Assembly: GCA_900545245.1 (NCBI GenBank)
Contig: UQYV01000002.1
Span: 1 to 64,000, forward strand
DNA: 64,000 nucleotides
DNA from: an uncultured Bacteroidales bacterium
GTDB taxonomy: Bacteria > Bacteroidota > Bacteroidia > Bacteroidales > UBA932
Reading direction: 5' to 3'
A program made the position numbers and the translations under genes. Below the pieces are notes generated by a model. That model saw only the letters and a list, made by a program, of their open reading frames with translations, searched no databases and was not told where the DNA came from. Positions 6,405-15,346 of this stretch are shown here, one piece after another. Position 1 is the first letter of the stretch, and each line of letters begins with the position of its first letter.

Positions 6405-8726
6405 ATGAATGTACGTTGGTCAGAAATATATGACAAGCTTTGTGGGCTTGTCTCCATCATTATAGCTATATGTTTACTTGGATTTGTCTTTGTGTATTCT
6501 GCTCTTGAGATTTTTGACAATTTCTATGGAATAGACAGAATGCATCATGAATTGATGGCGAGAAAGCACCCAGTCAGTCGTGAAGATATCTATTCTGCGC
6601 TTAAATTTGAAGAACCTGATTCTGCACGAAACAGTTTGGCTCTTAAAAAATTGTCTTTCGCTGAGGATAAGTATGAAATAGTGGCATCTATACTTGATTA
6701 TTATTATGAGAATCAAGACTATGATGGTTATATGCGTGTCGATTCACTACTGTCTGAAGTTTGGGATTGGGATAGAAATGTGTGGTCAAGTGGATATATT
6801 AACGGATACAAACAACGTGACAGTCTGATTGCGCAAAGTTTGTGGAATGCCATAATATATGTCGAGAAACATAATCCAGGGCCGGTTTCAGATTCCGTAG
6901 CAGCCATAATTCTTGATTTGTCGGAAAGAATGTATGGACCGACACTCGCTGCTTATGATATCCGAACAGACGGTTGGTTTCTTGCGGCCGACCGGAAAGC
7001 AAGGTATGCATGGCAGTTGCATAGTCCGAATGCCGACCGATATACTGACATCCTTATTAGTCTTGGTACCCGCTACAAAGGCCTATTCTCTCCTTCCCGT
7101 TTGATATTTTGGGACAGGGGAGGAGACATTCCGGATTATTATGAAAGGTTCTTCTCTGATCCTCTGTATATTCGTTATAAACAATTGATTCAGAAACGCA
7201 AATACAAAAAGGCACGACAAATCCTTGATTTGTTATCATCAAAAACGACTGATATTGAATACAATCCGAACAATCCGTATTCATTTCTTCAAGACACTGT
7301 CATTTCGCCGAAGTTCCCCTCCTATGACACCAGTGCCTGGATTCTCGAATATGCGAAATATGACCTCGCTAGCATAAGTGAAAATGCCCGTTTACGGTGC
7401 ATACAGAAAGAACCTGGATATGAAGATTGGATGAATGGGGCGTATCTGACCGGGGTTCGGTATCTTGACCCGTTGGAAAAGATTCTTGAAGGGGCTCAAC
7501 CCAATACACATTCTGAAACATTCAATGATCTTGTCCCATACATCATAATCAATTATAACAATCCGGATGCCCGTTGGGTGTATAATACGGCCCTTTTTGT
7601 AAAGGGCAATTCATCCGCATCGTACCTTGATATCCGTGACAGGCTTCTTCCGAATGAATGTGTGGTAGAGATTGTCAGAGCACCTTCTTTGGATTTTGGC
7701 GCAGATAAATACTTTGCCATATTACTTCGTAATGGGTGGAATGAGCCGAAACTTATTGGTTTACCGGATTCTGGACAGATGTCAAGTATTCTGCTGTACA
7801 ATAATATCTATGCGTCAGCAGATTCTGAGGTATATAAACATATATGGAAACCTATTGAAAAGCATCTTGTACCCGGAGATGTGGTGTACTATTCTCCGGA
7901 TGGATTGATGAATCTGATAAATATATCTGCCATTTCGGATGGTGAAGGTATGTCTGTTTCTGAAAAATACCATCTTCGCCAATGCGTATCAACGGCGAAT
8001 GTGGATAACAGGGATTTTTATTCGGATAATCAGACTGTCGTATTGTTTGGTGGACTTGACTACGGAGATGGTTTCTTTAAACCACTGAGTAGCGCTGTTG
8101 ATGAAATCAAGGAAATCGCGACTTTGGCTGAGGATTATGGCAGGACTGTAGATGTCAATTCTGGACTTAATGGTTCAGAACGTGCATTCCGTTCATTGTC
8201 AGGCTCCTTATCTTCGTCAATTCTTCACATTGCCACTCACGGCTTTTATTTCACTGCTACAAATGTCCCACAAGTTACCTGGTTTGACAAAATGTCTTAT
8301 AAAGACAATCCATTGCAAAGATGCGGACTTATTCTGTCAGGTGGAAATACAGCGTGGAATGCGGTTGCGAAGTATGACGAAATAGATGACGGGATATTGA
8401 CCGGAGCTGAAATTGCGGAACTTGACCTTTCTTCTTTCAATCTCGTGGTTTTGTCCGCTTGCTATACAGGACTCGGTGACATCGCTCCAGATGGTATAGC
8501 CGGCTTAATAAAGGCATTCAGAAATGCCGGTGTGAGACACCTTATTGTAACATTGGACAAGGTCGATGACAAAGCCACATCTCTATTTATGAAAAGTTTT
8601 TATGAACAATTGCTTTGCGGAGTGGAAATGCATACAGCATTTGACGATGCTGTAAGGTTCATAAAAAGCACACCAGAGTATTGTGCTGCTCGTTTCTGGG
8701 CCCCATTTATACTGCTGGATTTATAA
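6405..8726 (+). CDS. membrane-anchored CHAT-domain (caspase-like) protease
   Basis: The 773-aa protein has one N-terminal membrane helix (about residues 13-34), a long mostly helical middle without clear TPR signatures, and a C-terminal CHAT domain from about residue 500. The catalytic dyad is visible: His612 in HIATHGF and Cys686 in LSACYTGLG. The family ending WAPFILLDL is present. CHAT domains are clan CD cysteine peptidases related to caspases and separases. The ATG at 6405 is preferred to the in-frame TTG at 6399. It ends 6 bp from the convergent sigma-factor operon. Cleavage of the neighbouring membrane protein is an attractive inference, not shown. Confidence 0.87.
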   Translation: MNVRWSEIYDKLCGLVSIIIAICLLGFVFVYSALEIFDNFYGIDRMHHELMARKHPVSREDIYSALKFEEPDSARNSLALKKLSFAEDKYEIVASILDYYYENQDYDGYMRVDSLLSEVWDWDRNVWSSGYINGYKQRDSLIAQSLWNAIIYVEKHNPGPVSDSVAAIILDLSERMYGPTLAAYDIRTDGWFLAADRKARYAWQLHSPNADRYTDILISLGTRYKGLFSPSRLIFWDRGGDIPDYYERFFSDPLYIRYKQLIQKRKYKKARQILDLLSSKTTDIEYNPNNPYSFLQDTVISPKFPSYDTSAWILEYAKYDLASISENARLRCIQKEPGYEDWMNGAYLTGVRYLDPLEKILEGAQPNTHSETFNDLVPYIIINYNNPDARWVYNTALFVKGNSSASYLDIRDRLLPNECVVEIVRAPSLDFGADKYFAILLRNGWNEPKLIGLPDSGQMSSILLYNNIYASADSEVYKHIWKPIEKHLVPGDVVYYSPDGLMNLINISAISDGEGMSVSEKYHLRQCVSTANVDNRDFYSDNQTVVLFGGLDYGDGFFKPLSSAVDEIKEIATLAEDYGRTVDVNSGLNGSERAFRSLSGSLSSSILHIATHGFYFTATNVPQVTWFDKMSYKDNPLQRCGLILSGGNTAWNAVAKYDEIDDGILTGAEIAELDLSSFNLVVLSACYTGLGDIAPDGIAGLIKAFRNAGVRHLIVTLDKVDDKATSLFMKSFYEQLLCGVEMHTAFDDAVRFIKSTPEYCAARFWAPFILLDL

Positions 8727-8732
8727 GATTAT

Positions 8733-9335
8733 TTAGAATATCTCCTCCAACATCCTTGCAGCATCATCGGCATAGTACCCTCCTGATTTTTTGATTTTTA
8801 TAAGCATAGACTTTGCCTTTGACAATTTGCCTTGATGCATATATGCCAATGCAATATACCATTCGGTAGTTTTTCTTGCATATTCCCGATTCTTCTTGTC
8901 AATGAAAACATTGTTGTTATCGTTGTTTGGCACTTCGGTATCATCAATCTCCTTTAATATATCTTTTAGAAGTGACAAAGCCCCTTCCGTATTCCCGTCT
9001 CTCAGTTCAAAAACAGCGTTTTGTATATTGGTGCAGACACCGGAAGTGGCGACATCACGATATGTTTCTTCACTGGAGATATATCTTTCGCTCAGTTCAA
9101 TTCCTTTCTGAATCTGCTCGGCAGTAGGGGAGAATAAGGTAACAACTGCCAACACCACCGCGGCGGCGACAGAAATAGCGCCTGAAGCAGACCATATTAT
9201 GCGTCTGCGCATCCGGGATTTGCGTTCATCGCGGCGGATTGTGTTTTCAAGCGCCTGGAGCTGCTTCCTGGCTCCGTTCTCGAAGACTGCGTCCTCAATG
9301 AGCCTGTCGAGTTCTTTGTTGTCGATTTCGTTCAT
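8733..9335 (-). CDS. membrane protein beside ECF sigma factor, candidate anti-sigma factor with helical-repeat C-terminus
   Basis: The 200-aa protein has about 45 N-terminal residues rich in charge, then RKSRMRRR and one membrane helix (about 46-68). About 130 further residues look helical and TPR-like (WYIALAYMHQGKLSKAKSMLIKI). The positive residues before the helix predict N-inside, C-outside, the usual anti-sigma layout. Its ATG overlaps the sigma gene's stop by 4 bp, so the two are translationally coupled. It has no FecR or zinc anti-sigma motif that I recognise, so the anti-sigma role rests on gene order and topology. Confidence 0.65.
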   Translation of the reverse strand: MNEIDNKELDRLIEDAVFENGARKQLQALENTIRRDERKSRMRRRIIWSASGAISVAAAVVLAVVTLFSPTAEQIQKGIELSERYISSEETYRDVATSGVCTNIQNAVFELRDGNTEGALSLLKDILKEIDDTEVPNNDNNNVFIDKKNREYARKTTEWYIALAYMHQGKLSKAKSMLIKIKKSGGYYADDAARMLEEIF

Positions 9336-9910
9336 AGTCCCAGCTCCTTATACCTTTGTTTGACGATAGTTCTGACCTTGCCTTTGCAGCGGCTCACCAT
9401 AGTTTTGACTGAATCTGCGCTCTCATAACCCATCGCGCTGGCAATCTCGGATTGTTTCTTCTTTTGAAAAAACTGCATCTCCAACAGAGTCGAACACGGA
9501 TGCGGAATGTTGCGCACTATTTCGAGAACGACTTGCAGCCTTTTTTCTTTCTCCTGCGAATTATCCTCAATTTCAGGCAAATTCTCAATTATTTTTGCGC
9601 TGTCGCTCTCGCTGTCCCACACAACAAGTGGCAGATGGGCCTTTCTGAGCCTGTTATTTCGGATATATTTCCCCGCTGTGTAGAGATAGGCTCCGACCTT
9701 ATGGTTTTCCAGAGCAGTAAGTTTCCCTCGCTGAACATTCTGCATGAGACAAATCACGGCATCTTGAAACAAATCTGAGGCATCGTCCCATTTAAGTCCG
9801 AGAGATGAGTGGGCGAAAGACAGAAATCCGCCACGGAATGAACGATAAATGTCATCCATGGCGGAATTGTCTCCGTCAATAAGTCGCTGAATATAATTCC
9901 CGCAGGTCAT
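9332..9910 (-). CDS. ECF-type RNA polymerase sigma factor
   Basis: The 192-aa protein has the sigma-70 region 2 layout (DIYRSFRGGFLSFA...DASDLFQDAVICLMQNV) and a region 4 helix-turn-helix (LLEMQFFQKKKQSEIASAMGYES..SVKTMVSRCKGKVR). There is no region 1 or 3, so this is an extracytoplasmic-function sigma factor. The KTMVSRCKGKVR segment is the usual C-terminal signature. It is first in a coupled pair with a membrane protein and lies tail to tail with the CHAT protease gene. Upstream, the motif GCGACTTTTA occurs twice on the coding strand (near 9931-9940 and 9978-9987). This could be its own recognition site or part of the adjacent repeat. Confidence 0.9.
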   Translation of the reverse strand: MTCGNYIQRLIDGDNSAMDDIYRSFRGGFLSFAHSSLGLKWDDASDLFQDAVICLMQNVQRGKLTALENHKVGAYLYTAGKYIRNNRLRKAHLPLVVWDSESDSAKIIENLPEIEDNSQEKEKRLQVVLEIVRNIPHPCSTLLEMQFFQKKKQSEIASAMGYESADSVKTMVSRCKGKVRTIVKQRYKELGL

Positions 9911-9976
9911 TTTCTCGAATTATTTAATATAAAAGTCGCCGTGCAGCGCAGAATCTTTTGAAATACACACTTTGAT

Positions 9977-10102
9977 GTAAAAGTCGCAGAGACGGATGGA
10001 GTGCAAGGCTTGCGAAATCTTTTTAACCGGAGCAACCTTGCGGTTGTGAGGATTAAAAAGATGAGCGTAACGCAGCAATCCGCCGGCTCCTGCAACTTTT
10101 AC
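9977..10102. repeat. 126-bp REP-like palindromic element, copy 1
   Basis: The ends are inverted repeats of 13 bp with one mismatch (GTAAAAGTCGCAG at 9977-9989, CTGCAACTTTTAC at 10090-10102). The middle carries a hairpin (CAACC/GGTTG) within a 30-bp core at 10025-10054. That core recurs at 19212-19241 on the other strand with 27 of 30 bases identical. The right arm contains the stop codon of rho. This looks like a dispersed, non-coding element of the REP/MITE kind. Confidence 0.7.
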
Positions 10103-12240
10103 TCGTTGTCTTTCTGCAAATTCTGCAGAAAAGCCTCATTAGTAGGATACTTCCGCATCCGCTCCTGCAAAAGCTCCATAGCCTCAATGGAGTTCATATC
10201 AGAGAGGAAGCGGCGTACCACCCACATTCTCTGTGCAACTGCCGGGTCGTAGAGCAAGTCGTCGCGGCGGGTCGAGCTGAGAGTTACGTCGATGGCCGGG
10301 AATATTCTCTTGTTGGCGAGCTTGCGGTCGAGCTGAAGCTCCATATTGCCGGTACCCTTGAATTCCTCGAAAATCACATCATCCATCTTGGAACCGGTCT
10401 CAGTGAGGGCTGTCGCAATGATGGTGAGCGAACCGCCGTTCTCGATGTTGCGGGCAGCTCCGAAAAATCTCTTCGGCTTATGAAGCGCATTTGCATCCAC
10501 ACCACCGGAAAGGACCTTACCGGAAGCCGGCTGCACCGTGTTGTAGGCACGTGCAAGGCGGGTGATGGAGTCGAGGAGGATGACAACATCGTGACCGCAC
10601 TCAACCATACACTTCGCTTTCTCCAACACCATATTGGCAACCTTCACGTGTTTCTCCGCAGGCTCGTCGAAAGTGGATGCGACCACCTCGGCTTTCACCG
10701 TGCGTGCCATATCCGTCACCTCCTCAGGACGCTCGTCAATGAGGAGCACAATCATATAGACTTCCGGATGGTTGTCGGCGATAGCGTTTGCTATTGATTT
10801 GAGCAACATTGTCTTACCGGTCTTCGGCTGAGCCACGATGAGCCCGCGCTGACCTTTTCCTATCGGAGTGAAGAGGTCCACAATACGGCAGGAGAGGTCG
10901 TCGTGACCGTTGCCGAGGAGGTTGAATTTCTCATCAGGGAAAAGCGGGGTGAGGAAATCGAACGGAATGCGGTCGCGGATGGACTCCGGTGAACGTCCGT
11001 TGATGCTCTTCACGCGCACGAGAGGGAAGTATTTGTCGGTGTCGCGAGGCGGACGGATGTCTCCCACGACTGTGTCTCCCATCTTGAGGGCGTATTGCTT
11101 GATAAGTCCCTGTGAAACATAGATGTCGTCAGGGGAGCTGATGTAGTTGTAGTCGGAAGAACGGAGGAATCCGTAGCCCTCCGGAAGTGTTTCGAGCACT
11201 CCTGTTGCCTCGACTGTGCCCTCAAACTCAATTTTCGGCTGCTGTGGCTTCTGCGGTTGGTTGTTCTGGGCATAGTTCTGCCCACCGTTACGATAGACTT
11301 CCTGTCCGTTGCTCTGCTGTTGATCGCGCCCATTGCCATTTGGATTGTTCTTTTGGCTATTGCGCTCCTTGAGTTTCCTTGTTATGGCCTCTACTTCAGC
11401 ATCGAGAGCCGGATCACGTTTGATGGCATTCTTCGGAGCCGCTGCAAACTCTTGAGATTCAGAGGCATGTGACGGTTTCGGTCGAGTTGCCTCTGGCTGC
11501 TGTGCCATGGACTCCGGTGTCACGACCTGCTGTGCAGCATTGTCTTCGCTTCGAGCCTCTTCCTTACTGATGCGGTTTCTGCGGCCACGCTGCTGTGGCG
11601 CAGCTTTTTCAGTCACCGTTTCAGAGGCAGCTTGATGTTCCTTGTTTCCAGCTTCTGGGCTCTTCTGTCCTGCCTGCTCTTTTTCCACAGCGGCTACACT
11701 CTGTCCCGCCTGCTCTTTCTGAGATTTCCGTCCTCTTCGCTGCTTCTGTTCCTGCTGCCGGGAAGCACCGTCTTCTGCCCTCCGAGTCTCTTTCTGCTCT
11801 TCGGCCACGGCCTGGTCCTGCTTTGCACTATCATCGCGCCGTGGACGTCCGCGCCGAGTTCGCTGCTGTTCTGGAGTACTGCTTTTCTCCTTCTGCTCTG
11901 AAACCTGCTTGTCATTTTTCGCGGTCGGCTTCTGGCCCATAGGCTCAGTCTGCTGCTTGGATTCAGTCTGGTCTGCCTCTGCGTTAGGCTTGTCAGTATT
12001 CTTGCGAGGTCGTCCTCTGCGTCCCCTTGTCCTCTCCGGAAGCCCTGCGGCTATTCTCGCAGCCTCCTTTTCTGCCTCCTTCTCCGCCTCGTGTGCCGCT
12101 TTTGCAGCCGCCTCCGTATCCAAAATGGCATAGACAAGGTCATCCTTGGACATTTTTTTAACGTTCTTAATCTTGAGTTCAGAAGCGAGTTCCACCAGTT
12201 TTTCCTGGTCCATCTCCTTCAGTTCGAAAATCTTATGCAT
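10099..12240 (-). CDS. rho: transcription termination factor Rho with long disordered insertion
   Basis: The 713-aa Rho is an ATP-driven RNA helicase that ends transcription. Order: Rho_N helical domain (1-46), a low-complexity charged and Gln-rich insertion (about 47-335), the RNA-binding cold-shock-like domain from about 337 (GYGFLRS), and the ATPase core with Walker A at about 468-478 (AQPKTGKTML). Rho of E. coli has 419 residues, so the insertion accounts for the excess. It contains RG-rich, AT-hook-like patches at about 72-80, 129-135, 168-172 and 218-223. A similar insertion in Bacteroides Rho has been linked to phase separation. It is preceded by its own promoter and a leader hairpin. 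Its stop lies inside a palindromic repeat. Confidence 0.97.
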   Translation of the reverse strand: MHKIFELKEMDQEKLVELASELKIKNVKKMSKDDLVYAILDTEAAAKAAHEAEKEAEKEAARIAAGLPERTRGRRGRPRKNTDKPNAEADQTESKQQTEPMGQKPTAKNDKQVSEQKEKSSTPEQQRTRRGRPRRDDSAKQDQAVAEEQKETRRAEDGASRQQEQKQRRGRKSQKEQAGQSVAAVEKEQAGQKSPEAGNKEHQAASETVTEKAAPQQRGRRNRISKEEARSEDNAAQQVVTPESMAQQPEATRPKPSHASESQEFAAAPKNAIKRDPALDAEVEAITRKLKERNSQKNNPNGNGRDQQQSNGQEVYRNGGQNYAQNNQPQKPQQPKIEFEGTVEATGVLETLPEGYGFLRSSDYNYISSPDDIYVSQGLIKQYALKMGDTVVGDIRPPRDTDKYFPLVRVKSINGRSPESIRDRIPFDFLTPLFPDEKFNLLGNGHDDLSCRIVDLFTPIGKGQRGLIVAQPKTGKTMLLKSIANAIADNHPEVYMIVLLIDERPEEVTDMARTVKAEVVASTFDEPAEKHVKVANMVLEKAKCMVECGHDVVILLDSITRLARAYNTVQPASGKVLSGGVDANALHKPKRFFGAARNIENGGSLTIIATALTETGSKMDDVIFEEFKGTGNMELQLDRKLANKRIFPAIDVTLSSTRRDDLLYDPAVAQRMWVVRRFLSDMNSIEAMELLQERMRKYPTNEAFLQNLQKDNE

Positions 12241-12271
12241 AAAAAACTAATTAATATTCTGATGATCTGTC

Positions 12272-12289
12272 GGGGCAAAGAACCGCCCC
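12272..12289 (-). promoter_or_regulatory. hairpin in the rho leader
   Basis: A GGGGC/GCCCC stem with an 8-nt loop in the 5' leader of rho, between the promoter at 12307-12337 and the ATG at 12240. Rho often limits its own synthesis through its leader, and this hairpin is a candidate part of such control. Confidence 0.35.
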
Positions 12290-12306
12290 AAAGAGAATTG
12301 ACGCGA

Positions 12307-12337
12307 CAAAGTTAAGAAAAAAAATAACGCAATACAA
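12307..12337 (-). promoter_or_regulatory. rho promoter
   Basis: On the minus strand, TAACTTTG at 12314-12307 is a perfect -7 element. TTG at 12337-12335 sits 20 nt upstream, near the -33 position. The leader to the rho ATG is about 60 nt. Confidence 0.6.
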
Positions 12338-12358
12338 GCCAAAACTTATTCTACAATT

Positions 12359-15169
12359 TTACCGATAGTCGTTATCCCAGAACGAACTGCTCTTCTTATA
12401 CTTCAGCAAATCCGCCAGCGCTGCCGCATTCGCCGCAATCCTGAAACTCCATGACTGCCACTTTCCTGTAGGCACCCACGAGAATGAAATGTTGAAACAA
12501 TGCAAATCGTAAGTTGCTGAAATCTGCGTAGTTGTCAACTTCATTGCCATAATGTCGAAGCCTGTCTGCATGTTGATTGACATCTTCGGGGTAATCTTTA
12601 CATTTCCCGAAATCCCAAGCGTCTGGTTGAAACGATGATTCGTGATAAGTTGCTGTGTCTCCGAAAGATACGAGTATGACTTACTGTAGGAGAACGAATA
12701 GTTGAAGTTTACCGACCACGGAACGTTAGGATTCATATAATACAACCATCCACCCGGTATGTATTCGCCGGTCACAGGATGATAGTAAATCCTCGTGTAA
12801 TAGTCCGCAGGATTGCCTCCGGCCTGCTTTGTTCCATCGTTTCCATTTATTTTGCCTTCGCCGGAAAGTGAGTAGGAAAGGGAAGCGCTCGCGTTTGTCA
12901 TACGCAAAAGCGGTCCTCCGGCAGCGATGCTGAACTTGTTGTATTTGCGTCCGCGACCATCCACCGCATAGGGGTCGAAGTTGCAGTTTGCGCTTATTCC
13001 CAGTTTTCCAAACACCGAAGTCGAAAGTGAAACGCCGACATTGTTCATTTTCAGCGAGTCTGCGAGAAAATTATAGCCTGTGTTGAAGTTCAACTGGTCA
13101 ATGAGCTTGATTTTCTTCGATCCTGTGCCCGTGGTGTCTCGAAGGTCGCGCACTTTAGCCTCGAAGTTGTTTCCTATGCTCAAGCTGACGCTTCCCGTTT
13201 TTCCCTTTCCCGGGGCGGAATAGAGCGCTCCGCTGTAATTATATATGTTATAGTCTTTTGTCACGGATTCCTTCGTCTTTGGATCCGTGTACGTTAGTGT
13301 CCTCCACCCGTTGAATGCAAGTCCCTTCTCAGGGGAGAAGTTCATTGAGATTGACGGTGACACCACATGCCTGATTGCCTGCACCTTACGGTGTTTTCCG
13401 AAATTGAACATACCGTAGAGACGTGTGCTCATCGAGATTCCTCCGGAGTACGTGTGCGTCGCACCGAATGTCCCGAACTGCTTTCCGAGATTTGTCTGGA
13501 CAATGCCCGTACCTTCGACCAGATTTCCTTCCGCATCATATTGAGGTTCAATAAATTTCATTTCCTGCGACCGGAAGTGCCAGTTCATTCCGTAACTTAT
13601 GCTCGGAGTGACATTTATATACTTGAAGAGCGTGAAATTAGGCAGTCCTATCTGGAAGTTGTGAGTCATTCCGTTTTGGAACTTGTCCGCAAATCCCGGC
13701 TGCCCGAATTCCTTTGCCTCGAAGTTTATCTTGTTTTGGAGCGTCGTGCTGTAGCCTATCGAGAATTTTTCGTAAAACTTTTCCTTGCCGACACGGTTCT
13801 TTTTCTTGAACGGATATATCCTGCTCATGGAAAACGTGACGTTAGGGAGCGTGAACGAATAGTTACAGAGCGTGTCGCGCGTATTCTGGCTGTGGAGGGC
13901 GTTCACCGAGAGGTTGAACTTTCCGTTCCAGTTTTTGGAAAACGATATGGACGATGAAATCTGATTCTGCAGAGCCTCTGACACAGAGTGTGAATTATAC
14001 CTGCTGTTCGCCGGGCTGGAGAAGTTCACCGAAGCACTGAAAGACACTCCCGGAATTGCCTTGGAATCCTGCGAGTGGCTCCATTTCACGCCGAAGTTTC
14101 GGCTCTGGAAGAAATCCGCCGCACCCTTCTCTCCGGTCTGGTCATTCGAGAAGTTGAATGCGAAAGTGCCTGTACACTTGTAGTTTACCTTATAGCGTGA
14201 GTTTACGTCCACGCTCCATGAACCGAGAGTGTAAAGGCTTGTCGTGAGCGAAATGTCGAAATAGTCGCCGATGACGAAATAGAGGCCGAGGTCGCGCAGG
14301 TAAAACCCTCGTGCTGTCTCCTCGCCGAATGTCGGAATCAGGATACCCGTCGCCCTATCCGGGCGCTTCGGAACGAATCCGAACGGCAGGCCTATCGGAA
14401 GCGGCACTCCCATAATCACAGGATAGGCCGGTCCGAAGACTGTCTTCTGGGACGGTTTCGTGATGACCTTGGCAGCAGTGAGGCTTAGGTAGTAATGCGG
14501 CTCCTCGGCATCGCAGACCGTGTATTTTCCTTTGGTGATGTTGATGGAATTATCCGGCATCATCTTGATGTTCTTTCCGTGGAGAATGCCGTCCGCTTCC
14601 TGTGTCACGATGTTGGTTATGCGCGCCTTGCGGCTCTTGAAATTGTAGCGCAACTCCTCCATCGTGTAGGACTTGCCGCCCTGGCTCATCGTCGGCTGTC
14701 CGGTGATGTTTCCGAGCGTATCCTTCGTGCCTCTGGCATAGACTGTCTGTGTCTGGAGGTCATATTCCATGTAGTCAGCAGTGAGTTTCATGTCCCCGTA
14801 TGTCACGGAAACATCGCCGTAGTAATAAATCATCTGTCGTCCCTCGCTGAAATCCTCGATTATCGAGTCCCTTGCGGTCGAGAACGCCGGTCGTTCAAGC
14901 GAAGACTTGCTGAGCATCTCTACAGAATCTGCGCGGAATATGGAGTCAGCGAGGTGAATGGAGTCCCTGACGGCCTTGAGCGAATCCGCAGCAGCCTTCT
15001 GAGCGCTGTCAAGCACCGGAGCCGCCACTTCTGTCGTTGCCTTCTTCCCACGTCTGCGCGAGCGTCTGTTGTCCTGAGATGACGGCAGCATGAATGAACA
15101 GAGCACAAGCAGTGTGAGCACTGCAAGTACAGCGTTCTGCAAGTTATTGCGTCCTAAGGTTTTCTGCAT
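12359..15169 (-). CDS. lptD: LptD/OstA-like outer-membrane LPS assembly protein
   Basis: The 936-aa protein (from the ATG at 15169) begins with a membrane segment of signal type (LQNAVLAVLTLLVLCSF) and a basic linker. Next comes an OstA-like beta-jellyroll (MIYYYGDVSVTYGDMKLTADYMEYD), then a long C-terminal barrel with alternating aromatic strands and the conserved GVPLPIGLPFGFVPK and GILIPTFG segments. It is the Bacteroidota counterpart of LptD, which inserts lipopolysaccharide in the outer membrane. The open frame extends to 15226, but the extra codons overlap a dispersed repeat (15199-15261), and residue 20 (MQKTLGRN) gives a normal signal peptide. It lies upstream of rho on the same strand. 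Confidence 0.85.
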   Translation of the reverse strand: MQKTLGRNNLQNAVLAVLTLLVLCSFMLPSSQDNRRSRRRGKKATTEVAAPVLDSAQKAAADSLKAVRDSIHLADSIFRADSVEMLSKSSLERPAFSTARDSIIEDFSEGRQMIYYYGDVSVTYGDMKLTADYMEYDLQTQTVYARGTKDTLGNITGQPTMSQGGKSYTMEELRYNFKSRKARITNIVTQEADGILHGKNIKMMPDNSINITKGKYTVCDAEEPHYYLSLTAAKVITKPSQKTVFGPAYPVIMGVPLPIGLPFGFVPKRPDRATGILIPTFGEETARGFYLRDLGLYFVIGDYFDISLTTSLYTLGSWSVDVNSRYKVNYKCTGTFAFNFSNDQTGEKGAADFFQSRNFGVKWSHSQDSKAIPGVSFSASVNFSSPANSRYNSHSVSEALQNQISSSISFSKNWNGKFNLSVNALHSQNTRDTLCNYSFTLPNVTFSMSRIYPFKKKNRVGKEKFYEKFSIGYSTTLQNKINFEAKEFGQPGFADKFQNGMTHNFQIGLPNFTLFKYINVTPSISYGMNWHFRSQEMKFIEPQYDAEGNLVEGTGIVQTNLGKQFGTFGATHTYSGGISMSTRLYGMFNFGKHRKVQAIRHVVSPSISMNFSPEKGLAFNGWRTLTYTDPKTKESVTKDYNIYNYSGALYSAPGKGKTGSVSLSIGNNFEAKVRDLRDTTGTGSKKIKLIDQLNFNTGYNFLADSLKMNNVGVSLSTSVFGKLGISANCNFDPYAVDGRGRKYNKFSIAAGGPLLRMTNASASLSYSLSGEGKINGNDGTKQAGGNPADYYTRIYYHPVTGEYIPGGWLYYMNPNVPWSVNFNYSFSYSKSYSYLSETQQLITNHRFNQTLGISGNVKITPKMSINMQTGFDIMAMKLTTTQISATYDLHCFNISFSWVPTGKWQSWSFRIAANAAALADLLKYKKSSSFWDNDYR

Positions 15170-15198
15170 CTGTCGTCTCAACTGTTCAATTTTATGCT

Positions 15199-15261
15199 CC
15201 ACTTTTTCTACATTCGGCACAATCAAAGTGAACTTTGCTTCTGCTCCGTCTTATCGAAAAG
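15199..15261. repeat. dispersed intergenic repeat, family 2, copy A
   Basis: About 60 bp recur at 29340-29398 in the same orientation. Shared blocks are TTCTAC(A/G)TTCGGCA, TGAA..TTG, TGCTC and CTTATCGAAAAG. It lies between divergent lptD and the amidase gene. No coding capacity is apparent. Confidence 0.65.
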
Positions 15262-15286
15262 AATCGGCAAAATCAAACTTTTTTTA

Positions 15287-15294
15287 TAATTTTG
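15287..15294 (+). promoter_or_regulatory. -7 element of the amidase-MCE operon
   Basis: TAATTTTG matches TAnnTTTG and is followed by C, as is common in this phylum. It lies about 53 nt before the ATG at 15347. There is no clear -33 TTTG. Confidence 0.45.
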
Positions 15295-15346
15295 CAACCG
15301 ACAAAATTACGACTATTTTCGATTATTAGCAAACTGTGTGCAGTTT

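Noticed and set aside
6405..9910. The sigma/CHAT module as part of a type III-E CRISPR system.
   Set aside because: There is no repeat array, gRAMP-like or other cas gene in the window; only the wiring is similar.
15170..15226. Longer lptD start at 15226.
   Set aside because: The added codons overlap a dispersed non-coding repeat and would put about 30 residues before the signal-type helix.
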